Positions 19,518 through 27,383 of a DNA stretch of 64,000 bases are shown here, one piece after another. The DNA is taken from NCBI RefSeq assembly GCF_006175985.1, contig NZ_SRSH01000004.1, positions 62,001 through 126,000 of the forward strand, in the 5' to 3' direction. The translations under genes were made by a program, and so were the position numbers. This DNA is from Methylotetracoccus oryzae (lineage in GTDB: Bacteria > Pseudomonadota > Gammaproteobacteria > Methylococcales > Methylococcaceae). Under the pieces are notes generated by a model. The model was not told where the DNA came from. It searched no databases and saw only the letters and a program-made list of their open reading frames with translations. Positions within the stretch are counted from its first letter, which is position 1. The number at the start of each line of letters is the position of its first letter.

Positions 19518-19627
19518 GGCTAGTTCCTCCTTATTAACGGGTTGATCGGTTCGGGCGCCGCCCTCACCCGGTCATGCAGCCAGCGGCGGGCTCTTGGCCG
19601 CCGCGGCCTCGGTCCCGGCCGCACGGT

Positions 19628-20392
19628 CTAGAGATTGGCGAGACGCCACCAACGTGCGTGGTCCCGACGGAGCACTTCGGGTCTTGGCATCGGGTAGTAG
19701 CTGAGCCTGGGCCCGTTGCCGACGAAAAATCCGGTCTTGACCATCCGGTACGGAAATTCCGCGGAATGGGCCCGCGCGACGAGCTTCGTGTCCTTGACCC
19801 CGGGCTCCAGCACCATCAGCGCTTCGCGCAAGGGGTGCATATAGTCGTAAGGCAGATCGCCCATCGCACCATACTCGGGATCCTCGGCCAGCGCGCCCAG
19901 GCCGAGTTCGACGAAGGCCAGGGCCGGATAGCGGATGAATTTCGTGGGTTCGTTGGCGACGGCGTGGTAGTAGCGAACCGGGTCCAGCGTACTGACGAGC
20001 AGCGCACCCGCCGGCGCAAGATCCTGGTACAGATGGCGCGTCGCTTCCGGCTCCGGGACAGGCTCCTGCGCTTCCAGGGCCAGTGTCTGACCGTAGCTGG
20101 TGCTCAGATGCAGCTTGCCCAAAGCCTCGACGGGGAGGTGTTCGAGCACGCGATAAACCGAGATGTAGACCGAGTTCTTGGGTTTTCCGTCCGGATGGGC
20201 CACACAGCGGGCAATCCCAGCCTCGATCGGGAAATAAGGATGCCGGAACTCCGAGTCGACCTCGAAGAAAACCGCCTGCCCCTTCGTCTTGCACTGATGG
20301 CCGGTCGCGTAGTACTGGCCGAATTCCTCGGGCGGCAGCATGGAAGCGATCAGTGCTTCCGGAATCAATGACAGGTACAGGTAAACGGCCAT
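19628..20392 (-). CDS. Conserved hypothetical protein
   Basis: 254 aa, soluble-looking, with no signal peptide or membrane segment. The N-terminus MAVYLYLSLIPEALIASMLP is typical of an uncharacterised family I have seen in gammaproteobacteria but cannot name. Other well-formed segments are GKPKNSVYISVYRVLEHLP, LGKLHLSTSYGQTLAL, and GDLPYDYMHPLREALMVL. Codon use matches its neighbours. It is alone on the minus strand between hppA and a divergent lipoprotein gene. No catalytic motif is evident, and the Shine-Dalgarno is weak. Confidence 0.82.
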   Translation of the reverse strand: MAVYLYLSLIPEALIASMLPPEEFGQYYATGHQCKTKGQAVFFEVDSEFRHPYFPIEAGIARCVAHPDGKPKNSVYISVYRVLEHLPVEALGKLHLSTSYGQTLALEAQEPVPEPEATRHLYQDLAPAGALLVSTLDPVRYYHAVANEPTKFIRYPALAFVELGLGALAEDPEYGAMGDLPYDYMHPLREALMVLEPGVKDTKLVARAHSAEFPYRMVKTGFFVGNGPRLSYYPMPRPEVLRRDHARWWRLANL

Positions 20393-20729
20393 GGGTGATC
20401 ACTCGTTCCATTCGGTGACAAGAAATTCGCGCCCGGCAGCGGTGGGTCGATCTGCCGCAAACCCGGGCGCAGTGCGGCGAGCGCGGTAGCCATCGGGTAG
20501 AGCGCCGGGCTTTGCCTTGCTCCATCACCGCGTCCGACCCCGGCAGATCATACCGCATGGCGCATACCGACACGACAGGCCGCCGGCCTCGCGGCGGCGA
20601 GACCTCATCGCGCCGAGCGCAGCCTTAGGGGCGAGTGGGAATCGCGAGACAGCGCGGCATTTGTCGCGCGGATGGCAGGCCCGTGGGTTAGACTTTGCGC
20701 CCGCCTTTCACCAATCTCGGAGACCGCAA
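20393..20729. other. 337-bp divergent intergenic region
   Basis: Lies between the minus-strand hypothetical gene and the plus-strand lipoprotein at 20730. Open frames run into it from the lipoprotein frame (to 20517) but without a ribosome binding site until GGAG at 20719-20722. I see no repeat, RNA element or further gene. Confidence 0.5.
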
Positions 20730-21029
20730 ATGGACAAAAAGGCACTAGGGATCATCGCAGCAGGCATGTTGGCCGGATGTTCGGGTCCGTCGCCGGAAAA
20801 CGCCGACACACAACAGCGCATTGCGCTGTGCGAAAGCGTGATGAAGAAATACATCGTCGAGGCGAATACCTACGAACGCGATCGCAAGCGCCTGATCGGC
20901 AGCTGCCACATCTCTCAGAAGGAGAGGAGCATCGCGCAATGGCAGTGCGTTCTGGATGCAATGGACCGGGGAACGAAATACGCCGAGGCCTCCGAACAGT
21001 GCGGCACCGAGGCCGGAGGCAAGAAATGA
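20730..21029 (+). CDS. Small Cys-rich lipoprotein, function unknown
   Basis: 99 aa. GGAG lies 7-10 bases before the ATG. The lipobox is LAGC at about residues 12-15. The mature part is charged and helical (RIALCESVMKKYIVEANTYE, RDRKRLIGSCHISQKERSIA) with four further Cys (LCES, GSCH, WQCV, EQCG), probably two disulfides, a helical-hairpin arrangement. No named family recognised. The next gene starts 55 bases downstream on the same strand. Confidence 0.8.
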   Translation: MDKKALGIIAAGMLAGCSGPSPENADTQQRIALCESVMKKYIVEANTYERDRKRLIGSCHISQKERSIAQWQCVLDAMDRGTKYAEASEQCGTEAGGKK

Positions 21030-21084
21030 AGCGGGCATCGCACCACGCGGCCGGCGGTTCCCTTGCCAGCCGGGCCAGCCTGTG

Positions 21085-22245
21085 ATGACGAACGGGCGTA
21101 GCCTCAACGTCGAACTGAACGACGGCTCGCAGATCACGGCGACCGTTTTCCTGCCGGATGCCGGCAAGGGACCGGGCCTCCTGGTATGCCCCGGACGCGC
21201 CGACGACCAACGCGGGACATACGACACCGCTCGGCTCTTCGCCGAGGAAGGCTACGTGGTGATGCTCGCGTCGCCGGCCGCCGTCGACTCGGCTGCGACG
21301 ACGCCCGATGCGCTACACGCGCTGACGGACGAACTCCGTGCGCTGCCCGAGACGATCGGACGAATCGGCGTCCTCGGCTTCGGCGAGGGCGGACTGCCGG
21401 CACTGCGCGCAGCAGCCCGTTGCTGGGTGGATTGTGCCGTGGCTTATACCCCGGAACTGTTGGCGCTGGCACCGACCGACATTGCCGGCCTGCGCGTCCC
21501 GGTCGTCGTGCACACCGCCGGCAACCCGGGTCATCCGCCGGAACCGCTGCGGTCTGCGCTGGACGGCAGCCCACACCTGACACGCTACGTTTATCCGGAC
21601 GTCGGAGCGGGTTTCTTCCGGAAGGGGCACGCCGGCTATGACCCTGCCTCGGCCCTGATCGCTCACCAGCGCAGCGTCGTGTTGCTGCGTCGCCAGATGG
21701 GACCGCATCATGACTTCTCAGCCCTGTGGGATCAGCACTGCGCCTGCGAATTCGCGACCCGCGACGTCGACGCGACCATGGCCACGATGGTTGCGAGCCC
21801 CTATGTCAATCACATCCCGACCATGACCGGCGGCGTCGGTCAGGAGCAGTTGAAGCGCTTCTACAAATATCACTTCATCCCGAAGACACCGGCCGACACG
21901 CGTCTGGTCCCGATCTCTCGAACGGTTGGCGAAACGAGCTTGGTCGACGAACTGCTGTTTTGCTTCACGCACGATATCGAGATGGACTGGATGCTGCCGG
22001 GCATCCCGCCGACAGGCCGTTACGTGGAAATCCCGCTGGTCGCGATCGTCCGGTTTCGTGGCGACAAGCTCTATAACGAGCACATCTATTGGGATCAGGC
22101 CAGCGTGCTGGTGCAGATCGGCCTGCTCGATCCGACGGGCTTGCCGGTCGCCGGTGCCGAAACGGCCCGGAAGCTGACGGACGAGACCTTGCCGTCGAAC
22201 GGCTTGATGCGGGCGTGGCGGAAGTCGGAGGATTGGCCACTGTAG
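21085..22245 (+). CDS. Dienelactone hydrolase-like domain fused to a SnoaL-like domain
   Basis: 386 aa; a GTG three bases earlier is an alternative start. Residues 1-220 have the dienelactone hydrolase alpha/beta fold (PGLLVCPGRADDQRGTYDTA, VLGFGEGGLPALRAA, and a possible His in RKGHAGYDPAS). The nucleophile elbow normally reads G-x-C-x-G-G; here it is GFGEGG, so the Cys is replaced by Glu and classical hydrolase activity is doubtful. Residues about 225-386 (ALWDQHCACEFATRDVDATM, VNHIPTMTGGVGQEQLKRFY, HDIEMDWMLPGIPPTGRYVE) form a SnoaL/NTF2-like cone domain, a fusion seen in other bacteria. Cytoplasmic, monocistronic or with the lipoprotein upstream. The substrate is unknown. Confidence 0.9.
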   Translation: MTNGRSLNVELNDGSQITATVFLPDAGKGPGLLVCPGRADDQRGTYDTARLFAEEGYVVMLASPAAVDSAATTPDALHALTDELRALPETIGRIGVLGFGEGGLPALRAAARCWVDCAVAYTPELLALAPTDIAGLRVPVVVHTAGNPGHPPEPLRSALDGSPHLTRYVYPDVGAGFFRKGHAGYDPASALIAHQRSVVLLRRQMGPHHDFSALWDQHCACEFATRDVDATMATMVASPYVNHIPTMTGGVGQEQLKRFYKYHFIPKTPADTRLVPISRTVGETSLVDELLFCFTHDIEMDWMLPGIPPTGRYVEIPLVAIVRFRGDKLYNEHIYWDQASVLVQIGLLDPTGLPVAGAETARKLTDETLPSNGLMRAWRKSEDWPL

Positions 22246-22349
22246 GGCCCGGTGGCTCGTGGCAGGAAAAGGCAGAGGCTGCGGGATCGGACTGGCGCTT
22301 GCGCCCTGTCGATCCGGCAGCCCCTAGCGTGCGGTGATCAATCGTTCAA

Positions 22350-23708
22350 TCATTGCGTGTTGCAGATCAGGTTTTCCGGGCAGGTATCGTTGATGACGGC
22401 ACCGTTCGCGTTGATCACGTCGACCGTGTCGAAGAAGTCATACGGGCTGGTATCGTTCTTGAAGTACCACCAGAACAGATGCGTCGCGTTGATGCCCTGC
22501 GGGTCGTTGACCGCGAAGTGGAACACGTCGTTCAGGGTCAGCAGGCCTTCGCCGATCGGGTTCTCTTTCCAGATCAGATGCGTCGGCTGCGCCGCCATCA
22601 GCGAGTAGGTCCGGCCGGCGTACTGCGGAAAGAACGGGTAGGCCTCGTTGGTGTACAGCGTGGTCGGCACCGTGTCCGGCCCGCCGAAGCCAACGCCGCT
22701 GCGATACAGATGGTCGATCAACTCGGCCGTGTAGGGCGCGGTCCGCCAGTTGATCCACATATTCGTCAGCGAGGTCGGATAGGCCAGCGGCAGGGCGCTC
22801 CCCAACCGCTTCAGCTGATCGACGTAGTCGCGCGCGTTCGGAGCGACCACGGCGCTTTCCTCGGTCGTCACGCCCTCGAACATCGGATCCGAGTCGAAAG
22901 CCTTGCCCAGCGCCTGATGGGCCGCGATGATCCGGTCCATGACCGCCGGCACCCAGCGCTTGGTTTCGCAACCGGCAGGCTCGCCTTCAGCGTTCAAACC
23001 AACCTGTTGACCGCCCTCATAGATGGGATCGTCAAGCATGTAGGCCGGCACGCATTGCGGAGTCAGGTCGTCAAACCACATATCCTGAAACAGGACCACC
23101 ATGCGTTTTCCCTTCGCCTTGACCACGTCGAACTGGGCTTTCAGCGCAGAGAAGTCATAAACACCTTTCGAGGTCTCGATCTTGCTCCAGACGACCGGAA
23201 CCATGACACCCTCGATAACCGGCGGGATATTCGGCATGATTCTTTTGACGGCCGCCAAATCAATCTTATTCGGTAACTGTGCATAGTGACCGGGATGCCA
23301 TTTTTTTGGCCCGACCTTTTCCGCCAGCGGACTGATACCACTCCCAGCCAGGCTGACCGCGGTATTGGTCAGCGATGTCCGCACTGTGACATCTGCGGAC
23401 AGCGCCCCAACGGATAAGGGATTGAACACCACATTGGCATAGCAGCTTTGCCCTACAGCCAGTGATGTTCCACAGGTATTGGTGATCATGCGATAGTTTT
23501 CACTCACTACCTTAAACGTCCATATGCTTTCAGTTTTTGTTCCGACATTCTTCAGAGTCAACCTCTTCGCCGCACTGGTCGTAAAGACCTGTTGGTCCAA
23601 ATAATTCAGCTTCGTCACAGATAAAGAGACGGCCGATGCCATGGGCGCGACAGCAATCAGCATTGATGCTATCGCGGTCATAGTCATGGTTTTCATTTTA
23701 TTCACCAT
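22350..23708 (-). CDS. Exported protein with ASH-like and TIM-barrel-like domains
   Basis: 452 aa from ATG 23708; frames upstream lack a signal peptide. The signal peptide ends PMASA. Residues about 28-130 form an ASH/HYDIN-like immunoglobulin domain (LTLKNVGTKTESIW, CGTSLAVGQSCYANVVFNPL). The rest resembles a glycoside-hydrolase-type barrel (WSKIETSKGVYDFSALKAQF, KGKRMVVLFQDMWFDD, GVTTEESAVVAPNARDY, THLFWWYFKN), with a candidate acid pair in TTEES and W-rich sites, though no named family can be fixed. The 5' part of the gene and its upstream region are AT-richer than the window. It is alone on the minus strand. Possibly acquired; a carbohydrate-active role is inferred. Confidence 0.8.
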   Translation of the reverse strand: MVNKMKTMTMTAIASMLIAVAPMASAVSLSVTKLNYLDQQVFTTSAAKRLTLKNVGTKTESIWTFKVVSENYRMITNTCGTSLAVGQSCYANVVFNPLSVGALSADVTVRTSLTNTAVSLAGSGISPLAEKVGPKKWHPGHYAQLPNKIDLAAVKRIMPNIPPVIEGVMVPVVWSKIETSKGVYDFSALKAQFDVVKAKGKRMVVLFQDMWFDDLTPQCVPAYMLDDPIYEGGQQVGLNAEGEPAGCETKRWVPAVMDRIIAAHQALGKAFDSDPMFEGVTTEESAVVAPNARDYVDQLKRLGSALPLAYPTSLTNMWINWRTAPYTAELIDHLYRSGVGFGGPDTVPTTLYTNEAYPFFPQYAGRTYSLMAAQPTHLIWKENPIGEGLLTLNDVFHFAVNDPQGINATHLFWWYFKNDTSPYDFFDTVDVINANGAVINDTCPENLICNTQ

Positions 23709-24074
23709 AGAGCCTGGATGTATCAATCGGAAACGCTTTTCTGCTCTTTCTTTGCGGGCTATATTCAACCCGCACTCGAAGTGAACCGAGCATGACCAAA
23801 CTCTAGTAATGACTTTTATCCAACCAAGTGAATAAATGGTGACCAGGGTCACAGTTCAGCGGAGACATCGCGATGACCCGGGTAATTGATTCAGATCTGT
23901 TTTACCGCCCGAGCGATCGCATGAAGACCCAAAGGGGCTTGCTGAAGCGCAATTTGACGGCAGGGATTACCGGGGAACTGCGTCCGCGGTTGGGGGCATT
24001 GCGCGCGCTCAGCGCACGCCACTGGAAAGGCATCGCGTAGCGTGCGCTGCGCGCACGAAAGCACTCGCACAACA

Positions 24075-24100
24075 TAGGTGCAATTCATGAATTGCCCCTA
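24075..24100. repeat. Palindromic repeat (REP-like), copy 2
   Basis: Sequence TAGGTGCAATTCATGAATTGCCCCTA, an inverted repeat with one arm mismatch, sharing the CAATTCATGAATTG core with copies at 16522 and 31651. Intergenic, upstream of the exported ASH/barrel gene. Confidence 0.7.
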
Positions 24101-24527
24101 GGAAATAACCCGAGTTATTAACTGAAATAGTGCGGCTTTGGAGGAAGCAGGAACCAGCCGCCGAACGCGGAGGCTCAGCCGGCGGGTGATCGCGTAAGAT
24201 CAGAGCGCATGCTCAGTGGACGCATGGCGAGGGGGCGAGTGATGCACCCAAGGCCGGTGCGCGCGGGTCGGCAGGGGAAACCGGCCGATGGTGACAAGGA
24301 CGACAAACACGGCACCCGCCAGCTCGCGTGTGGCGAGCTGGCGGAAGGGCGGAGACGGAAGGGCGGCCAGCCGGTAACCATTCACCCCCGTGGCTTGACG
24401 GCCGGAGCAGGCCGGGTGGGAGAGAGCGTCTGCGCGAAGGACCCCGCAGTCGAGCCAGGGACGGATACACGGCGAGGCTCTCCCCTCCCGGCCCGCTCCC
24501 GCGAGTGGGAGGCGTGTACGGTTCCGC
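24101..24527. other. Intergenic region with strong inverted repeats; possible structured-RNA or intron remnant
   Basis: The 427 bp hold no convincing gene, although a plus-strand frame (24209-24658) is open. A perfect 12-bp inverted repeat, CCGCCAGCTCGC (24316-24327) with GCGAGCTGGCGG (24333-24344) and a 5-base loop, is the clearest feature. The end (near 24510-24530, GTGTACGGTTCC) recalls the hairpin tail before group II intron ORFs, but no reverse transcriptase or conserved domain V is present. I treat it as unexplained. Confidence 0.4.
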
Positions 24528-25733
24528 TCAGCCGTACCGCAGGTAGGAAATGCGCTCCTCGCGCCACGCAGCCTCGTCGGCCAGGGACAGGCGATCGAAG
24601 TCGCCGGTTTCGGCGCGTGGATCGTCGACCCACTCCCGAAGCAGGGGACTGCCATTGATCAGGTCGATCGGCAAACGGTCGAACTCGTATTCGTAGGCGA
24701 AGTCGCGCCACAACGGATAGTCCGGATACAGGCGGCGAATGGCCTTGAAGGCGAGAGTCTGCAGACGCCACGGGCGAAATGCCGCATGATCGTAGGCGGG
24801 ATCGTCGACATGGATTTGCAGGCCCGAGCAGAGGGCGCCGGCATGCTTGTGGAACGTGGGCTCGAACCAGCACGGCCGCAACCGGCAGCCGCCCAGCCAG
24901 TCCGGCGCGACAGCCCGCATCGTCTCCAGGATCTCCACGGCATCGAGATCCGGCGCACCGAACAACTCCAGCGGGCGCGTGGTACCCCGTCCTTCCGACA
25001 GCGTCGTGCCCTCCAGCATCACGGTGCCGGCATAGGCGCGCGCCATCCACAGGTTGGGGGCATTGGGGCTGGGATTGATCCACGAGCGCTCCCCGAGCGG
25101 CCAACCGAAACCGGGGCCCTGCTCGGGCTGCCAGCCCTGCATGTCGATGACGCGATAATCGACGTCGAGGCGCAGCGTGTCGACGAACCACTGACCGAGT
25201 TCGCCCAGGGTCAGCCCATGTCGCATCGGCAGCGCGCCGGCGCCGACGAAACTTTCCCAGCCTTCCCGCAGGCGCAGCCCTTCGACCGGGCGACCCGCCG
25301 GATTCGGCCGATCCAGAACCCAGACGGCCTTCCCATGCTCCGCGGCCGCCTCCAACACGTAGCGCAGCGTCGTGATGAAGGTGTAGATGCGGCAGCCGAG
25401 ATCCTGCAGGTCGATCAGCAGCACGTCGAAGGTGTCCATCATGGCCGGTGTCGGCCGGCGGACCTCTCCGTACAGACTGAACACCGGGATGCCGAGGTTC
25501 GGATCGGCGAAATCCGGCGATTCGACCATATTGTCCTGCTTGTCGCCGCGCAGGCCGTGCTGGGGCCCGAAGGCCGCGGTCAACTCAACGCCGTCTGTGG
25601 CAGCGAGCGCATCGAGCGAATGCTGGAAACGCTCGGTCACAGACGCCGGATGGGCCAGCAGGGCGACCCGCCGCCCCGCCAGCGGGCGACGCAAATCCGA
25701 TTCCGCCAGCAGGCGGTCGATACCGAAGCGCAT
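24528..25733 (-). CDS. namZ: DUF1343 exo-beta-N-acetylmuramidase-type protein
   Basis: 401 aa, full length for DUF1343. Characteristic blocks are LAHPASVT, AAFGPQHGLRGDKQDNM, IPVFSLYGE, FDVLLIDLQDLGCRIYTFIT, VLDRPNPAGRPVEGLRL, PMRHGLTLGELGQWF, PSPNAPNL and EGTTLSEGRGTTRPLELFGA. The family includes NamZ, which removes terminal MurNAc in cell-wall recycling. No signal peptide is seen, so it may be cytoplasmic or exported by another route. It begins 4 bases after the stop of the DOMON-like gene, in one operon. Function is by family; the symbol is by homology. Confidence 0.88.
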   Translation of the reverse strand: MRFGIDRLLAESDLRRPLAGRRVALLAHPASVTERFQHSLDALAATDGVELTAAFGPQHGLRGDKQDNMVESPDFADPNLGIPVFSLYGEVRRPTPAMMDTFDVLLIDLQDLGCRIYTFITTLRYVLEAAAEHGKAVWVLDRPNPAGRPVEGLRLREGWESFVGAGALPMRHGLTLGELGQWFVDTLRLDVDYRVIDMQGWQPEQGPGFGWPLGERSWINPSPNAPNLWMARAYAGTVMLEGTTLSEGRGTTRPLELFGAPDLDAVEILETMRAVAPDWLGGCRLRPCWFEPTFHKHAGALCSGLQIHVDDPAYDHAAFRPWRLQTLAFKAIRRLYPDYPLWRDFAYEYEFDRLPIDLINGSPLLREWVDDPRAETGDFDRLSLADEAAWREERISYLRYG

Positions 25734-25736
25734 GAG

Positions 25737-26312
25737 TCAGATCCTCGTGATGGCGCTGCAAGCCGGGGCATCCGGTCGCAGCGTGAGCGCAAACCCGTCG
25801 GGGTGATGAAAATCGGGCTGTCCCGGCGCATGCCGCAAAGCCCAGTACGAAAGCCGACCGTCACGCTGCTCGATGACGGCGGACAGGGCCAGCTCGAGGG
25901 ACGCTCCGGCATCGGCCGCGAACGGTGGCCGTTCCAGCACGACCCCGAGCCGGAATTCGGAGGCCTCGGCACGGGTGACGATGCCGGGCGCTGCGGCGGT
26001 TTCAAGCGGTGTCATGCCGCGCCGGTAATCGTCAAAGCGATACGCGGCCCAGGCGCCGGACGGCGAAAAGTTCCACTCGTGATACCGCAGCTGTCCGCCA
26101 TGCCGCCAGAACACTTCGAAGCAGGTGTGACGCCACAGGCCGTCGGCCCGCCGCGGTATCGCCGGTTCGGGCAGCTGCAGATCGGCAATCGCGCCATGGA
26201 CGGCGTACTTCAGTTGCCAGACGCCCGCCTTGTCGGACGCGACGGTCACGTCGATAGCACGCACTGCGGGGCAGGATGCGCCGGGATGACACTGCAGGGA
26301 GACGGTCGACAT
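25737..26312 (-). CDS. DOMON-like domain protein
   Basis: 191 aa. The fold is DOMON-like: LKYAVHGAIADLQLPEPAIP, DGLWRHTCFEVFWRHGGQL, YHEWNFSPSGAWAAYRFDDY and SYWALRHAPGQPDFHHPDGF. DOMON domains bind heme or sugars; no axial pair is certain. No signal peptide is obvious. The gene is directly upstream of NamZ, and this pairing occurs in other proteobacteria. The role in muramyl-sugar metabolism is inferred from context only. Confidence 0.85.
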   Translation of the reverse strand: MSTVSLQCHPGASCPAVRAIDVTVASDKAGVWQLKYAVHGAIADLQLPEPAIPRRADGLWRHTCFEVFWRHGGQLRYHEWNFSPSGAWAAYRFDDYRRGMTPLETAAAPGIVTRAEASEFRLGVVLERPPFAADAGASLELALSAVIEQRDGRLSYWALRHAPGQPDFHHPDGFALTLRPDAPACSAITRI

Positions 26313-26388
26313 ATTTCAACAGCGAGAGAGGCCGCGTTCAGCGGCGTGGGCGCAGCGCGCGGAGTCGTCAGGATGGAGAGGAGGCGCC

Positions 26389-27258
26389 TCAGCGCTCGGT
26401 GAGCTTGTAGCGGGCTTCCTCGGCGCAGTACTCGGGAAATCCCACGCAGGACGTGAGCTGCTCGAAGTTCAGCAACCGGGACGGAGCCCGCCCGTTGCGG
26501 AGCGCCTCCAGCGCGTCACGCATCGCCAGTATCGACACATTCAACAAGGTCAGCGGATAAACGGCGATCCGATACCCGATGGCCGCCAATTGGGCTGGCG
26601 GAAGCAGCGGCGTCCGGCCGAACTCGATCATGTTCGCCATCTTGGGACCGCCCACCTCGGTGCAATATCGGCGCATCTCCTCTTCGCTCTCCGGGGCTTC
26701 GAGAAAGGTGATGTCCGCACCGATCTCCCGGAACTGGCGACACCGCGTGATGGCCTCGTCCAGACCCTCGGTGCCGCGGGCGTCCGTGCGGGCCATGATC
26801 AATATGTCCGCGCCCGCCTGGCGTGCATCGACCGCGGCCTGAATCCGCATCAAGGCTTCATCCCGTCCCACGACTGCCTTGCCATGGGTATGGCCGCAGC
26901 GCTTCGGCGCAAGCTGATCCTCGATCATCACACAGGCAAACCCCGCCGCCGCATAGCCGCGCACCGTTCGCTTCACGTTGATCGGATTGCCGAAGCCCGT
27001 GTCGCCGTCGCCGAAAACCGGGATCGAGACGGCGTCGCAGATCGCCCGCCCCTGGTCCAGCATCTCCGCATACGAGATCAGTCCGGTGTCCGGCAAGCCA
27101 AGGCGCGCCGCGGACACCGCGAAGCCGCTCATGAACGTGGCCTCGAAACCCGAGCGTTCGATCAGCTTGGCGCTGATCGCGTCATGACAACCGGGCATCG
27201 TCAGGATGCCGGGCGATTGCAGCAAGTCGCGGAGTCGCTGCGCAGGTGAATTCATCAT
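26389..27258 (-). CDS. Isocitrate lyase/PEP mutase superfamily enzyme (oxaloacetate decarboxylase-like)
   Basis: 289 aa, the usual size. Motifs include the N-terminal LTMPGCHDAISAKLIERSGF, the metal-binding FGDGDTGFGNP, the catalytic-loop motif KRCGH (KKCGH in isocitrate lyases), ILIMARTDARGTEGLDEAI and EAPESEEEMRRYC. The superfamily cleaves or forms C-C or P-C bonds on small oxo-acids using Mg2+; members of this length are oxaloacetate decarboxylases, methylisocitrate lyases or carboxyphosphonoenolpyruvate-type mutases. There is no phosphonate gene nearby, so decarboxylase or lyase is more likely. Cytoplasmic and alone on the minus strand. Confidence 0.9.
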   Translation of the reverse strand: MMNSPAQRLRDLLQSPGILTMPGCHDAISAKLIERSGFEATFMSGFAVSAARLGLPDTGLISYAEMLDQGRAICDAVSIPVFGDGDTGFGNPINVKRTVRGYAAAGFACVMIEDQLAPKRCGHTHGKAVVGRDEALMRIQAAVDARQAGADILIMARTDARGTEGLDEAITRCRQFREIGADITFLEAPESEEEMRRYCTEVGGPKMANMIEFGRTPLLPPAQLAAIGYRIAVYPLTLLNVSILAMRDALEALRNGRAPSRLLNFEQLTSCVGFPEYCAEEARYKLTER

Positions 27259-27383
27259 GGGTTCCTTGGCTGGGCCGTGAGGTGTGGCGAGGACACGAAG
27301 ATACGAACCGCGGCGGCTTTCGGCAAGTGGGCGGGACCGCTTAGCGAGCCTGACCCACAGCGTGGGCGCCGGAACTTGCCCGA

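Noticed and set aside
24150-24530. A complete group II intron
   Set aside because: Only a vague resemblance at one hairpin; no domain V, no reverse-transcriptase gene and no clear boundaries.
24209-24658. Plus-strand open frame across the namZ 3' end and the hairpin region
   Set aside because: Overlaps namZ on the opposite strand, lacks a ribosome binding site and has repetitive Arg/Gly composition.
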